64,000 bases of DNA from NCBI RefSeq assembly GCF_017874735.1, contig NZ_JAGGLV010000010.1, positions 124,001-188,000 of the forward strand, given 5' to 3'. The notes under the pieces were generated by a model that saw nothing but the letters and a program-made list of their open reading frames with translations, was not told where the DNA came from and ran no database searches. The translations under genes were made by a program, and so were the position numbers. Source of the stretch: Paenibacillus silagei. GTDB taxonomy: Bacteria > Bacillota > Bacilli > Paenibacillales > Paenibacillaceae. Positions 1 to 9,275 of the stretch are shown here, in pieces; positions within the stretch are counted from its first letter, which is position 1; each line of letters opens with the position of its first letter.

Positions 1-854
1 AGGCGCTTGAGACATCACAAATAAATCTGCTTACGGCCATCGAAGAAATTGAGAATTTCAAAGGAACAGCCCGGTTTATTTATGATGAGCTGGTTAACGA
101 GCCTGAACCAGAACTTAGTAATGTGAAAAAACCGCAGTCGGTTACCAAGCTCCGTCAAGAATATGAGTCCGGGAAGGTTACATTTGATAATGCCAGGTAT
201 GAATCGGGTCTAGACCCTGCTGCACCTGAGAATTACAAAGTCATTGAGGAAGAGGTTCACCGGCTGCAGGATGAGTATAAGCGGACAAGCTTATTGTTTG
301 AAGAGAATCAAGAACGGGCTGAGACGCTCAGGGATCAATTGGAGACAACCATTAATATGAGAGTGCTTGAAATTCAGCAGCGATTCAAGAACTACATGAG
401 CGGTTTTCAGTTCGAGGGGCAGATTGATTGGAAGCAGCAAGAGGATCGCAAGGGACGGGTGCTGTTCCATTTATTCATAAGAGCCCGTAAGGAAGGGCAT
501 CGGGGAACGTTAGAGGATGTCAGTGTGAAGGCACGGGGAGGAAGAGTTGGCAAGGGTGTCTCTGGCGGGGAGGAGTCGCTGAGTTCACTACTGTTTGCAC
601 TCGCTTTGTTACAGAATCTGCAAACGGCACCGGGGTTTATTGTGATGGATGAATTCGATAGTGCGTTAGATGAGCAGCGGAAGTTAAAAGTATTTGATCT
701 CTATGCGAGCGAGCTAAAGCGCAAATTAATTATCCTATCTCCGAAGTCACATGAGAACTCTTACCTGGACCGCTTTTCCAAAGCCTATATTGTGCAACAT
801 GACCCTACCGTACCTTGGAGTAAGGTGACGGGGTTGATTCTAAAGCGTGAATGA
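1..854 (+). CDS. C-terminal part of an SMC/SbcC-like ATPase (5' end outside window)
   Basis: The reading frame is open from base 3, well upstream of the first in-window GTG at 123, so the gene begins before the window. The visible part has a charged, probably coiled-coil stretch, then an ABC-type signature (GVSGGEESLSSLLFALALLQ) and a Walker B/D-loop (FIVMDEFDSALDEQ), followed by a switch-like region (IILSPKSHENSYL). This order is the C-terminal ATP-binding half of SMC, RecN or SbcC family proteins, which act on DNA or DNA ends. The N-terminal Walker A half must lie upstream. The subfamily cannot be named from this fragment; a defence ATPase or a DNA-repair protein are both possible. Confidence 0.8.
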   Translation, partial: ALETSQINLLTAIEEIENFKGTARFIYDELVNEPEPELSNVKKPQSVTKLRQEYESGKVTFDNARYESGLDPAAPENYKVIEEEVHRLQDEYKRTSLLFEENQERAETLRDQLETTINMRVLEIQQRFKNYMSGFQFEGQIDWKQQEDRKGRVLFHLFIRARKEGHRGTLEDVSVKARGGRVGKGVSGGEESLSSLLFALALLQNLQTAPGFIVMDEFDSALDEQRKLKVFDLYASELKRKLIILSPKSHENSYLDRFSKAYIVQHDPTVPWSKVTGLILKRE

Positions 855-927
855 GAGTGGGTGAATAGAATTGGCCCGTTAGAGTGAGCTTAACATTATT
901 GGGTCTAGCGGGTTGGTTTGTTCTGTG

Positions 928-1167
928 ATGCAAACTGTTACTATTTTGAAAAAGTACAATTATGTTGATCCATCAAGCATGATTACTATAATACCAGCGT
1001 TTATAGCACTACTGAGTATCCCATTACTATCCCTATCCTCCTTAAAGTTAATAGAAAGAAAACCGGAATTGATGAGGATTTATAATCATGTGAAAATTAG
1101 CTTGATAATATTCACAATTTTTTTTGTTATGTTTATAATTCTCATTATTTTTGCATTTACTAAATGA
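928..1167 (+). CDS. Small hypothetical membrane protein
   Basis: Unrecognised protein of about 80 residues with two hydrophobic segments: residues about 17-37 and a very hydrophobic C-terminal helix rich in Ile and Phe. It is AT-rich compared with its neighbours and has no strong ribosome binding site. ATG at 928 was chosen over TTG at 913 and GTG at 925 only because it is the sole ATG near the start. It follows the SMC-like gene by about 70 bases on the same strand. It could be a real small membrane protein or a chance open frame in AT-rich DNA. Confidence 0.35.
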   Translation: MQTVTILKKYNYVDPSSMITIIPAFIALLSIPLLSLSSLKLIERKPELMRIYNHVKISLIIFTIFFVMFIILIIFAFTK

Positions 1168-1217
1168 AACTTTAACCACAAGCAGCAGTACAAATCAAGA
1201 ATTTGTTACAGCAAGTT

Positions 1218-1245
1218 AAAGGCCATCCCTTTCGGGATGGCCTTT
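1218..1245. terminator. Bidirectional intrinsic terminator
   Basis: A perfect 12-bp stem (AAAGGCCATCCC / GGGATGGCCTTT) with a 4-base loop lies between the plus-strand small ORF and the 3' end of the minus-strand SLH amidase gene. A and T runs on both flanks allow it to serve both strands. Confidence 0.8.
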
Positions 1246-1279
1246 CCTGTGAATTCTATACTTTTAATAATAACTCCTC

Positions 1280-4200
1280 TTACTTCCCACTCTCCAACAG
1301 CCTCGCCACCATAGTAGCAAACTCTGCCCGGATAATGTCTTTTGCAGGCTTAAATGTACTGTCTTCGTATCCGGTAATAATTTTATTGGATGCTAGTGCA
1401 TCAATGGAGTTATAATACCAGGCCTCTTTATTAACATCCTTGAATGAGGTGGTTCCGGTACCAGTCAGCTTGAAGGCTCTGGTGATTAGGGTTGCTAATT
1501 CACTGCGGCTAATCTTCGCATTAGGGCGGAAGGTGCCGTCGCTATATCCATTCATCAGGCCGGCACTGGCGGCTGCGCCGATGTACTTGTTTGCCCAATG
1601 TGCTCCAGATACATCGGTGAAGCTGCTTGCTTGTCCGTCAAGCCCCATGTGCGTTGTAATGACCTTAATGGCTTCGGCACGGGTTAAGCCTGCATTCGGA
1701 CGGAAGGTTCCATCTTCATAACCCGTCAGCAATCCTTTGGAGATCAGCAGGTCAATGCTTGCTTTTGCCCAATGATTCAGTGTATCAGTGAAGCTGACCA
1801 CTTCCGGCGTAGGTGTCGGTGCTGTTGTTTCTGCTGTAGGAGCCGGTGTTGGTGTAGGCGTAGGCGTTGCTGTTACCGGTGGAGTTCCGGTACCTCCTCC
1901 AGGACTTGGATTGCTTGGTTCATTGTCTACTGGATCAGGATCAGTAGGGTTTGAGACGTATGGGAGTGCTGGAGCAAAAGCGGTCAGCAGTCTGGCTTGA
2001 CTTTGCTGCTCAAGCGCATAGCCCATGCCCAGAACCTTGGCATCGTCCCACGCTCTGCCCACAAGCTGCATCGAGATCGAATAACCGCTGTCGTTCGTTC
2101 CTACAGGAACCACTACGGTAGGGAGGCCGACATTAGACGTTAATACGCCTGTGTTGCGGTCCGAACTTAATTGAGAGGCTGATGCGTCATTGTTGTATAC
2201 GTCACTGATGAAGCCTGCATAGACAATGGCATCCACGCCATTCTCGTCCATCCAGCCTTTGATCACTTCTTTATAGTCCGTTCTATACTTGATGTAATCC
2301 TGTACAGCCTGTTCCGTCATCCGCGTAGGGGCGGTATATCCTCTCTGATTATAGATAAGCACCTTATCTGAGGCGAGTACACTTGCTCCATCTGCGTAAG
2401 GGAAGGCTTTATGAAGCTCGATATAGCGCGCCCAGCCTTCGGTAGAACCGTTAATGCCTTGAGGACGGGTAGGGGCTGCTGGCATTTTTGACATTTCAAC
2501 CATTTCCGCTCCCGCAGCTTGCAGCTCAGAGAACTTATTCTTTACTGCCACTCCAGTATCATCATCTGCGTAGCTGGAGACAAAGGATTCGGGGATGTAT
2601 CCGATTTTCTTTCCTTTCAATGCGCCGGCATCCAGCGACTCCTTCCAGTTCTCCGGACGTTTATGATCTGCATCTGCTGTTACGGTGAAAATATCCTGCG
2701 GGTCCGTACCTGTTGTAGCATTCAGCATAATGGCCAGGTCTGTTACGGTTTTGGCGATAGGCCCCGCATAATCCTGTCCCCAAGTGAGCGGCAGCACACC
2801 TGTCGTACTTGCCATGCCGTCTGTACCACGGAAGCTCTTTAAGCTGGCGCCTGTTGTCGGAGCATAGAGAGATACCCCGGTCTGCGATCCCATAGCTGCC
2901 GCTGCGAAATCAGCTGCAACCGATACTGCCGATCCTCCGCTGGAGCCAAAAGAGGTTTTGGATGGATAGAGTGCGTTCCATGTCTGCATCCAGCCGCTTT
3001 CACTAAAGCTTCCGCTGTTCGCGAACTCCGAAGTATTCACTTTACCAATAATGACCGCGCCGGCTTCGCGCAGCTTATTCACCTGGAAGGCATCCGATTC
3101 AGGGCGCCACCCTTCAAGTGCTTTACTACCGCCTGTAGTCGGCATGTCCTTGGTGTCATAGATGTCTTTGATCGCAATCGGAATTCCCAGCAGATCGCCC
3201 TTGGCGCCTTGTGCACGGGCTTCGTCAGCCGCTTTGGCCTGAGCGAGCCCAGTTTCGGATACATGCAGGAAGGCATGGAAGCCGAGTTGCCCCATATCGT
3301 ATGCCTTGATTCGATCCAGATACGCTTGAGTAATTTGTACAGAAGTCGTTGTACCGCTAATCAGATCCTGCTGCATCTGTGCAATGGATTTATTCACAAC
3401 ATCGTAAGGGGAGGAAGTGATGAAGCTTTGCGCTGCAGGAGCCTCTGGAACGAACAGGGTATCTCCAGTATTAAGTCCCTCTATGCCTGAGATATCCCAG
3501 TTGCTGATGGAGCGGATCTGTGCAGGTGTTAAGCCGGATACATCCAGCTGCTGATTAAGTCCATTAAGCGTGGCAACCAGATTGTTCAGCCCGGCTTCAC
3601 CAGCTTCTCCAACTTGTACAAAATTCACCAGGGATTTCGACTGGCCCGGTTCAAGGTTCAAGGTATTAATGAAGCCATAGAAATTCGCCTCATTACCGGA
3701 CTTGGCCAGAGGTGTGGTGAATGGATTCTGCTGTTGATTCCCTAGAGCGGTTAATCCATTATTAAATGGATGTGGAGACCCGACCGCAACACCTAGAGGT
3801 TTATTGTTTCTGGCGCTGCTATCGACCACAATCCATGAATCGTCTGTCGTCACGTCCAGATCATTGGAGTAGGTTGCCTTGACCACTGAAGCATTGGCCG
3901 CTGTGCCATAGCCTAAGGAGCCGCCGAAGGATACATCTACTTTTACAGCCATATCATTCTTATTGGTAAAAGTATCAAAGAATCTAGTCCGATTATTGAT
4001 AGTGTCCACATACACATCACGGGTGACGGTGACATTTCCCAGATTGACAGATTGCGAGGAAGTGAATCTATTAACACCATCGTACTTGAGGTCGAACCCG
4101 CGCATCATTTGTCCATTCATCAGGGAAGCTGAAGGTGCGGATACTTTAACAAAGATATTACCGAATCCCTGCACTTGTGTAGTACCGACGGTACGCAAGC

Positions 4201-4384
4201 TCCCTGTGTCCAAGCTGGGTGCAAAAGCATCGTGAATCTCCCATACGGTGCCACTAGATGAAGTAACCCTCGTTAAAGCATCGGCCGTTTGAAACGGAAT
4301 GACTCCCGAAGCAATAACAGATAACGCAATGGAAGTAGCTATAACTTGCCTCTTCGTTCTACGCAGACGTTTCAACTTACTCAT
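1280..4384 (-). CDS. Secreted amidase-signature enzyme anchored by three SLH domains
   Basis: Predicted 1034-residue secreted protein. ATG at 4384 follows a good GGGAG ribosome binding site; the longer open frame upstream has none. A positively charged signal peptide (KLRRTKRQ, hydrophobic core, cleavage near TADA) is followed by about 250 residues I do not recognise, then an amidase-signature domain (about 330-800). Lys406 (PIAIKDIYD), the Gly/Ser loop (FGSSGGSAV, near 485) and the GSQTGVSLYAP segment (near 508) fit the Lys-cisSer-Ser triad. A Pro/Thr-rich linker (PTPTPTPAPT) leads to three C-terminal SLH repeats (GTFRPN / DGTFRPNA motifs) that bind secondary cell-wall polymer. It probably hydrolyses amides at the cell surface; the substrate is unknown. 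It is a single gene between a terminator and a divergent promoter region. Confidence 0.88.
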   Translation of the reverse strand: MSKLKRLRRTKRQVIATSIALSVIASGVIPFQTADALTRVTSSSGTVWEIHDAFAPSLDTGSLRTVGTTQVQGFGNIFVKVSAPSASLMNGQMMRGFDLKYDGVNRFTSSQSVNLGNVTVTRDVYVDTINNRTRFFDTFTNKNDMAVKVDVSFGGSLGYGTAANASVVKATYSNDLDVTTDDSWIVVDSSARNNKPLGVAVGSPHPFNNGLTALGNQQQNPFTTPLAKSGNEANFYGFINTLNLEPGQSKSLVNFVQVGEAGEAGLNNLVATLNGLNQQLDVSGLTPAQIRSISNWDISGIEGLNTGDTLFVPEAPAAQSFITSSPYDVVNKSIAQMQQDLISGTTTSVQITQAYLDRIKAYDMGQLGFHAFLHVSETGLAQAKAADEARAQGAKGDLLGIPIAIKDIYDTKDMPTTGGSKALEGWRPESDAFQVNKLREAGAVIIGKVNTSEFANSGSFSESGWMQTWNALYPSKTSFGSSGGSAVSVAADFAAAAMGSQTGVSLYAPTTGASLKSFRGTDGMASTTGVLPLTWGQDYAGPIAKTVTDLAIMLNATTGTDPQDIFTVTADADHKRPENWKESLDAGALKGKKIGYIPESFVSSYADDDTGVAVKNKFSELQAAGAEMVEMSKMPAAPTRPQGINGSTEGWARYIELHKAFPYADGASVLASDKVLIYNQRGYTAPTRMTEQAVQDYIKYRTDYKEVIKGWMDENGVDAIVYAGFISDVYNNDASASQLSSDRNTGVLTSNVGLPTVVVPVGTNDSGYSISMQLVGRAWDDAKVLGMGYALEQQSQARLLTAFAPALPYVSNPTDPDPVDNEPSNPSPGGGTGTPPVTATPTPTPTPAPTAETTAPTPTPEVVSFTDTLNHWAKASIDLLISKGLLTGYEDGTFRPNAGLTRAEAIKVITTHMGLDGQASSFTDVSGAHWANKYIGAAASAGLMNGYSDGTFRPNAKISRSELATLITRAFKLTGTGTTSFKDVNKEAWYYNSIDALASNKIITGYEDSTFKPAKDIIRAEFATMVARLLESGK

Positions 4385-4702
4385 GTAGGCAATCTCCCTT
4401 TCCTCTATGTATATTATTAATTGTGTTAAGAAATATAACATTGTATATTAATTCAGTCAATGAATAATATGAAATTGAACTATTTTTAGAGATTTTAACA
4501 AAGGAAGAGTACTTTATTTATTAAAAAGTGCATGAAAAATAATATAAAGGTGTTTTATATAACGTTTTATGTTATGTATATGGTAGTTATCCTGATTAGT
4601 TTTTTCATAAGCCTACTTTTATGCTGATAGATTATGGAATGTGCTACAATATTTTAAATGGAATTTTTGCTTGTATAGGATGACACTCAAAGGAGATTTA
4701 GA
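4385..4702. promoter_or_regulatory. AT-rich divergent promoter region
   Basis: About 320 bases of AT-rich DNA between the divergently transcribed SLH amidase and the 214-residue membrane protein. The best promoter element is an extended -10 box, TGCTACAAT at 4642-4650, reading toward 4703. I see no gene and no clear operator here. Confidence 0.4.
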
Positions 4703-5347
4703 ATGAAACGCTATCGATGGAGCATTACGGTTTGTTTCATGCTGTTCGTGTTTGTCTTATTCACATTATTCAATGACTATTCACCAATCCTGATCGTAGT
4801 GGGCGCTGTGGTGGCTACTCTCATTGTTTTTACAATCCAATTCTATTATCCGGCAGTTTTGGAAAAGCGTGTGGACCGCGTGGAGTCTTTTTTGCGCAGC
4901 CAGACAAACAATCCTGCGCTGTATATTCAGTATGTTCTTGCGAACCGGCTTGAGGATGAAGCGGGAACTGTTATGGAGCAGCTGATGAGCAAGCATAAAA
5001 GGGTAGCGGTACAGGCAACGTATAAGGCGGCTTACGGATGGTACCGCAAAGATATGGCTGCTATTCAGGAAGCCGTGCCGTATATCCGCTATCCCGATTA
5101 CCGGGCGTACTATGAAGCGGCCCTTTTGCTGGAGGAAGGGAAAAGTATACAGGCGCGGGAACACTTGAAGTCAATCCGAAAGCCATGGATGAGATCAGCG
5201 GTGCTTGCAGGAATTGAACGCAAAGCGGGCAACAGTGAGCTCGCGGTCAGGTATGCGCGGGAAGCGGTGGAGGCTTCAAGAGGGGTCCAGCGTTATGTGT
5301 TATACAAGGAGTATGAAAGAACGTTACCGCAAACGGTTGAAGCATAG
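4703..5347 (+). CDS. Hypothetical membrane protein with helical-repeat-like C-terminal region
   Basis: 214 residues. ATG at 4703 follows AAAGGAG at ideal spacing. Two adjacent transmembrane helices occupy residues about 7-50, followed by a cytoplasmic, Ala/Glu/Arg-rich helical region whose repeating pattern (for example YEAALLLEEGKSIQAREHL, then ELAVRYAREAVEAS) resembles TPR-type helical hairpins. No catalytic motif is visible. It is a single-gene unit with its own promoter and terminator. A scaffold or stress-related membrane protein is possible, but the function is unknown. Confidence 0.8.
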   Translation: MKRYRWSITVCFMLFVFVLFTLFNDYSPILIVVGAVVATLIVFTIQFYYPAVLEKRVDRVESFLRSQTNNPALYIQYVLANRLEDEAGTVMEQLMSKHKRVAVQATYKAAYGWYRKDMAAIQEAVPYIRYPDYRAYYEAALLLEEGKSIQAREHLKSIRKPWMRSAVLAGIERKAGNSELAVRYAREAVEASRGVQRYVLYKEYERTLPQTVEA

Positions 5348-5357
5348 TTTGAAAAAA

Positions 5358-5389
5358 CGGGTATCATCCTCATTGATGGATGATACCCG
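5358..5389. terminator. Intrinsic terminator
   Basis: A perfect 12-bp stem (CGGGTATCATCC / GGATGATACCCG) with an 8-base loop, preceded by an A-run and placed between convergent genes, so it can end the 4703 gene on plus and the GH130 operon on minus. Confidence 0.8.
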
Positions 5390-5413
5390 CTTCTGTTAGT
5401 TAAGATGCCAGTT

Positions 5414-6424
5414 TTACTGTCCCAAACAAAGCCTGATCAAATCATCGACATGCGCGGTGGCCAGGCATTCCACAGTGTCGGCGGCGCCGTAATAGATTTT
5501 GACTTCGCCGTCGTCCTCCAGGATCATGCCGCCGGGGAAGATGACATCATTACGGAAGCCTCCGTCGATTTCGTAGGGAGCTTCAGGGGCGAGCAGCGGC
5601 GAAGCGCTCATCCCGAGAATTTTCTTCGGATTCTCCAGGTCAAGCAGCATAATGCCTGCCGTATACCGCTTCTTCCAGGACGGCTCCCAGCCGTTCTTCC
5701 CTCTGGCGGGATCAACATCCACCGCATGGAAGGTGGTCAGCCAGCCCTTATCTGTCTTCACGGGCGGTGCTGCCGGACCGATCTTGTCATTGGCGAACGG
5801 GACCTGCTCCACCGCCAGCAACAGATCGGAACGTCCCCAATAGATCAGATCCGGCGACTCTGCGATCCAGGTGTCGAACCGGTCCTTGCCTCCGCGGCTG
5901 TATACGGTGAACGGCCGTTCCAGCCGCACATAGTTGCCGTTGATCTTCTCCGGGAACAGCACCATATTCCGCAGGTCCGGCGTAGACAGGCTTAATATTT
6001 CAAAGGATTCGAAGTCATCCGTGACTGCGATCCCGCCCCGGATGCCATGTCGCGTATCTACAGCGAAGCACATGTAGCAGCGGCCATCGATCACTGTCAG
6101 CCGCGGATCGTATCCGCGCACAAACTCCTCATCGTTTAGCTTGAACACTGGCTTAGGCCCGGCCGTCCAGTGAATTCCGTCCTCACTGAACGCGATACCG
6201 AGATCTGTTGTATGAGACGGCTCCAGGGTCTGCTTCTCCAGGGAGCCGTAGTCATTGCGGAATACCATCACATACCGGCCGCCAAACTTAACCACTCCCG
6301 CGTTGAACACAAGTGCGGTGGGGTAAGGGACCCGCGCTGCATCCAGCACAGGGTTGGCCGGATGGCGGCGGATGAGAGGGCTGGATGCCAAAGCTCCTAT
6401 GACGGGTGTGTTTGCCTGATTCAT
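5414..6424 (-). CDS. Glycoside hydrolase family 130 phosphorylase (mannoside-type)
   Basis: 336 residues, the usual length for GH130, a five-bladed beta-propeller family that mainly phosphorolyses beta-mannosides and releases alpha-mannose 1-phosphate. Family-like features are the N-terminal NPVL segment, VFNAGVVKFGGRYVMVFR, the RGYDPRLTVIDGRCYM region with the expected Asp, and the C-terminal DVIFPGGMI...YYGAADT stretch. There is no signal peptide, so it acts in the cytoplasm on imported oligosaccharide. It is the last gene of a five-gene operon behind two permeases, a binding lipoprotein and a DUF1861 protein, separated from the latter by a 200-bp nested inverted repeat. AAGGAGG precedes the ATG. 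The exact glycan cannot be read from sequence. Confidence 0.88.
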   Translation of the reverse strand: MNQANTPVIGALASSPLIRRHPANPVLDAARVPYPTALVFNAGVVKFGGRYVMVFRNDYGSLEKQTLEPSHTTDLGIAFSEDGIHWTAGPKPVFKLNDEEFVRGYDPRLTVIDGRCYMCFAVDTRHGIRGGIAVTDDFESFEILSLSTPDLRNMVLFPEKINGNYVRLERPFTVYSRGGKDRFDTWIAESPDLIYWGRSDLLLAVEQVPFANDKIGPAAPPVKTDKGWLTTFHAVDVDPARGKNGWEPSWKKRYTAGIMLLDLENPKKILGMSASPLLAPEAPYEIDGGFRNDVIFPGGMILEDDGEVKIYYGAADTVECLATAHVDDLIRLCLGQ

Positions 6425-6466
6425 CGTTTGAATATCCTCCTTGGGTGTTGAATTGCTTGCTATATA

Positions 6467-6666
6467 TTGAACTAAATTTTTTTATGTTTTGGAATTAGCC
6501 GTGACTCCAGAGAAGTTTTGGACTTCCGGCCGCTGTTGTCTCCAGATTTCATGATTTTATACCGTTTTTAACGGTTGAAATTCGGAGACAAAGGCGAACG
6601 CTACCGCTCCTCCAGTTCCAAAATTCCCCTCCGCCACTTATTCTTTAACTTGAATTTTTAGTTCAA
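6467..6666. repeat. 200-bp nested inverted repeat inside the GH130 operon
   Basis: Four nested inverted arms are visible: TTGAACTAAA (6467-6476) with TTTAGTTCAA (6657-6666); TTTTGGAA (6487-6494) with TTCCAAAA (6616-6623); TTGTCTCCAGATTTCA (6536-6551) with TGAAATTCGGAGACAA (6576-6591), two mismatches; and ACCGTT / AACGGT (6561-6575) around a TTT loop. It fills the gap between the DUF1861 and GH130 genes. It may be a non-autonomous repeat (MITE-like) or an mRNA structure adjusting expression of the last gene. Confidence 0.7.
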
Positions 6667-6670
6667 TTAT

Positions 6671-7621
6671 TTAGACAATACTTCCGTAAGCTGCGAACGG
6701 ATAGTCAATCGCAATCCGCCCGGCCTGGCAGTCGCCAACGCCGCTGTACAGATCGGCCTTGCCGTCCTGGCGCATCACGATCCCCGAAGAGAAAACGCAG
6801 TCAGTCAAATACGGAGCTTTGGCAGGTCCGGGCGGGTAGCAGGAGCGGCTTCCGATCAGATGAAGGTCATGGGATTCCCGGGTCACAGGATCGAAGATGA
6901 AGGACATGTTCAGATAGACCTTGATTTCCTGTCCGTTCTCATCCTTGTGCGAATAACAAATATGGCCGACAATCCCGATCTTGCCGCTGCTCAGCAGGTA
7001 AGCCTGATTGACGCCGCCCCATTCGCCTGCACCGAAGATACCATGAATGTACGGGGCATTCTCAATGACTTCAGCAGTCAAATCCTCCAGCTTGTCAATC
7101 ACCGTGAAGCCGATCATGGATTCGCTGCCATATTGGCCCTTCACCTCATGGCCCCGCGGACGCGAGAAGACGCCGATTCTGCCGTCCGCCAAAGCTACGA
7201 GGCGGATATCCTTCATTTTGTTAGGACCAGTGGTGAAGTAGTACAGGTCGTGCAGATCCGTCCCCCGGTAAAAATAACCGAAATACGTGCTGTATTTGCC
7301 TCTTTCATATTGCACATGCGTTCCACCCAGTACGAGCTCATCACCTATTTCAGTGATATACGGGTCCTCCAGTGTGTAGATCATGCTGTTCTCCACCAGG
7401 GTCCACTCATCCTGGCCTGTTTCCTCGAACAGACGGACCCAGGAGCGGGCCCATTCCTCCCGGCGTTCTACCCGGCCGAACAAGTAACGCTTGCCATCCC
7501 GTTCAAAAGGAATCGAAATATTATAGACATCGAATCCGTCCACGTTCTTAAATACCAGAGTTGCGCTCTCATAGATGGTTTTTGTTGCTTCAAATTGTTG
7601 TTTTTGCTGATGCAGGCTCAC
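6671..7621 (-). CDS. DUF1861 family protein (beta-propeller, glycan-locus associated)
   Basis: 316 residues with no signal peptide. It matches my recollection of the DUF1861/MTP-1 family in length and in segments such as YNISIPFERDGKRYLFGRVE, EDPYITEIGDELVLGG, DIRLVALADGRIGVFSRPRG and GVGDCQAGRIAIDYPF. The repeated short beta-strand blocks with conserved aromatic and acidic residues suggest a propeller related in shape to GH130 and GH43. It starts at GTG 7621 behind AAAGGAG. It sits between the sugar-binding lipoprotein and GH130, so I infer that it acts on the same imported glycan or phosphorylated product. No catalytic residues can be assigned with confidence. Confidence 0.75.
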   Translation of the reverse strand: MSLHQQKQQFEATKTIYESATLVFKNVDGFDVYNISIPFERDGKRYLFGRVERREEWARSWVRLFEETGQDEWTLVENSMIYTLEDPYITEIGDELVLGGTHVQYERGKYSTYFGYFYRGTDLHDLYYFTTGPNKMKDIRLVALADGRIGVFSRPRGHEVKGQYGSESMIGFTVIDKLEDLTAEVIENAPYIHGIFGAGEWGGVNQAYLLSSGKIGIVGHICYSHKDENGQEIKVYLNMSFIFDPVTRESHDLHLIGSRSCYPPGPAKAPYLTDCVFSSGIVMRQDGKADLYSGVGDCQAGRIAIDYPFAAYGSIV

Positions 7622-7654
7622 GATTTCTCCGCTCCTTTGGTGTTGCAGCTCGTT

Positions 7655-9217
7655 TTATTGCTGAGAGGCTTGATATTCCTTGAACTGCTTTTGGTATTCG
7701 GCAACGACCTTGTCCAGACCTGCCTTCTTCATTTTATCCAATGCTTCGGTGAAGGCCTTGTCATAGTCCAGCACCCCCATATAGATTGGAGTAATGCTGG
7801 CTGAAGCTTCCGAGAGGATATTGGTATATTCGGTTCTTACATTCGTCGGGTCAAAAATAAAGTTGGCTGCAATACTATTGACCGCACTAGGATTAGGCTC
7901 GAATAAGACCTTGTTATTCTCAGGAATACTGCTCTCCGGGTCGAAGCGCATAAAGTTCACATTGCCGTTCTGGGAATCAGAGCCTCTGTATCTTGGATTA
8001 TTATTGTTGTTCGGGTCTCTGATCGGCTTCAGGCCCTTGTCGCCATCTTTGGTGTAGTGCTCACCCTCAATGCCATATTGAACCAGGTCGTAATTATCCT
8101 GACTGGCCAGCATCCAATCCATAAATTTAACGGCCGCCTCCGGATGCTTGCTGTTCGCCGGTACGGCATTTCCGTTCTTGAAGGAGAGGGGACGCAGATA
8201 CTCTTTCTCCGGGTTAAACCACACCACTCCGATATCGTCCACTGTAGCATCCGGGTTGTACTTCTGGAGCCCATTCAGGCTTCCGCCCGTTCCCAGGCGT
8301 ACGAACCACTCCCCACTGTCGAGCTGGGCATCTACCTGTTCCTGCTTCATGACCAGAATGTCAGGATTCGTAATTCCCTTGGTGTACAGCTCGTACATGA
8401 AGGCGGCATCCTTCTTGAATTCGTCCGTTTCAATCCAGGATTTGACCTCTCCGTTCTGGTTGACGTAGAAGAACTTATCTTTAACCGTGAACGGGAAGGT
8501 GTCGTAGGTCCGGTGCAGGATGGAGGTATGCAGATTGATCGGGTCAAAATCGGCCCGGGTGCCTAAGTAAGGCTTGTTCTTTCCCTTCCAGTTCTTCATC
8601 ACCGTCTCCCAGGCGCTGATCAGCTCAGCCGGAGTTGCCGGCTCCTGCAAATGGTTCTCGCGGAGAATGTCGCGGCGGATATTGAACTGGCCTTCACTGG
8701 CCATTTCAACCCAGTAGGAGGGGACGATATAATATTTCCCGCCGATGGTAGCGCCGCTAAAGATGTCCTCCGGGATATTCTTTTTCAGGTTAGCGCCATA
8801 CTTCTCAATTTCCTCTGAGATATCTGCCAGTGCTCCCCGGGTATAGTAGTTAGAGAACGGAGTACGGTCCTGCATGACATGGAACAGATCGAAATCTTCG
8901 CCGGTGGACAGCATTAGGTTCAGCTTCTGGTCCCAAGCATCCCAGGGGATGAAGATTTTCTCTACCGCAACGCCGACACCGTCTGCAGCCAGCTTTTCAT
9001 TGACCTTCTGGAACACCTTTTGGTAATCCTTGGGCTCGGTGCCGGGAACCACGTATTTGATTTTGACGACCTCAGAGGCATTAGCATTCTCTGCATTCGG
9101 GGATGAAGCATTGCTTTCTCCATTTGCGCCAGGGCTGGCATTATCGGCCTTGCCGCACCCAACCAGGGTGGACAGGGCAAGCACCACGGCTAACAGGGTT
9201 GCATAGGATTTTCTCAT
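7655..9217 (-). CDS. Extracellular solute-binding lipoprotein of a sugar ABC transporter
   Basis: 520 residues. The signal peptide ends in a lipobox (STLVGC), with acylated Cys near residue 21, then a Ser/Asn/Ala-rich linker and a family 1 type binding domain. The DNWD-like DAWDQKLNLMLSTGEDFDLF, a GIEGEHY motif and the C-terminal coil ending in KQFKEYQASQQ are typical of the long LipO/YtcQ-type binding proteins of Paenibacillus and Bacillus. It captures an oligosaccharide outside the membrane and delivers it to the two permeases encoded just upstream. GAGGAGG precedes the ATG. It is the third gene of the operon. Confidence 0.92.
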   Translation of the reverse strand: MRKSYATLLAVVLALSTLVGCGKADNASPGANGESNASSPNAENANASEVVKIKYVVPGTEPKDYQKVFQKVNEKLAADGVGVAVEKIFIPWDAWDQKLNLMLSTGEDFDLFHVMQDRTPFSNYYTRGALADISEEIEKYGANLKKNIPEDIFSGATIGGKYYIVPSYWVEMASEGQFNIRRDILRENHLQEPATPAELISAWETVMKNWKGKNKPYLGTRADFDPINLHTSILHRTYDTFPFTVKDKFFYVNQNGEVKSWIETDEFKKDAAFMYELYTKGITNPDILVMKQEQVDAQLDSGEWFVRLGTGGSLNGLQKYNPDATVDDIGVVWFNPEKEYLRPLSFKNGNAVPANSKHPEAAVKFMDWMLASQDNYDLVQYGIEGEHYTKDGDKGLKPIRDPNNNNNPRYRGSDSQNGNVNFMRFDPESSIPENNKVLFEPNPSAVNSIAANFIFDPTNVRTEYTNILSEASASITPIYMGVLDYDKAFTEALDKMKKAGLDKVVAEYQKQFKEYQASQQ

Positions 9218-9275
9218 GAATAATACGGACCTCCTCTTATGTTGTCTTCTATATGTTAACCCCTAAGGGATGACA

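Noticed and set aside
6860..7804. A 314-residue plus-strand open frame
   Set aside because: It is antisense to the DUF1861 and binding-lipoprotein genes, which have family features and ribosome binding sites.
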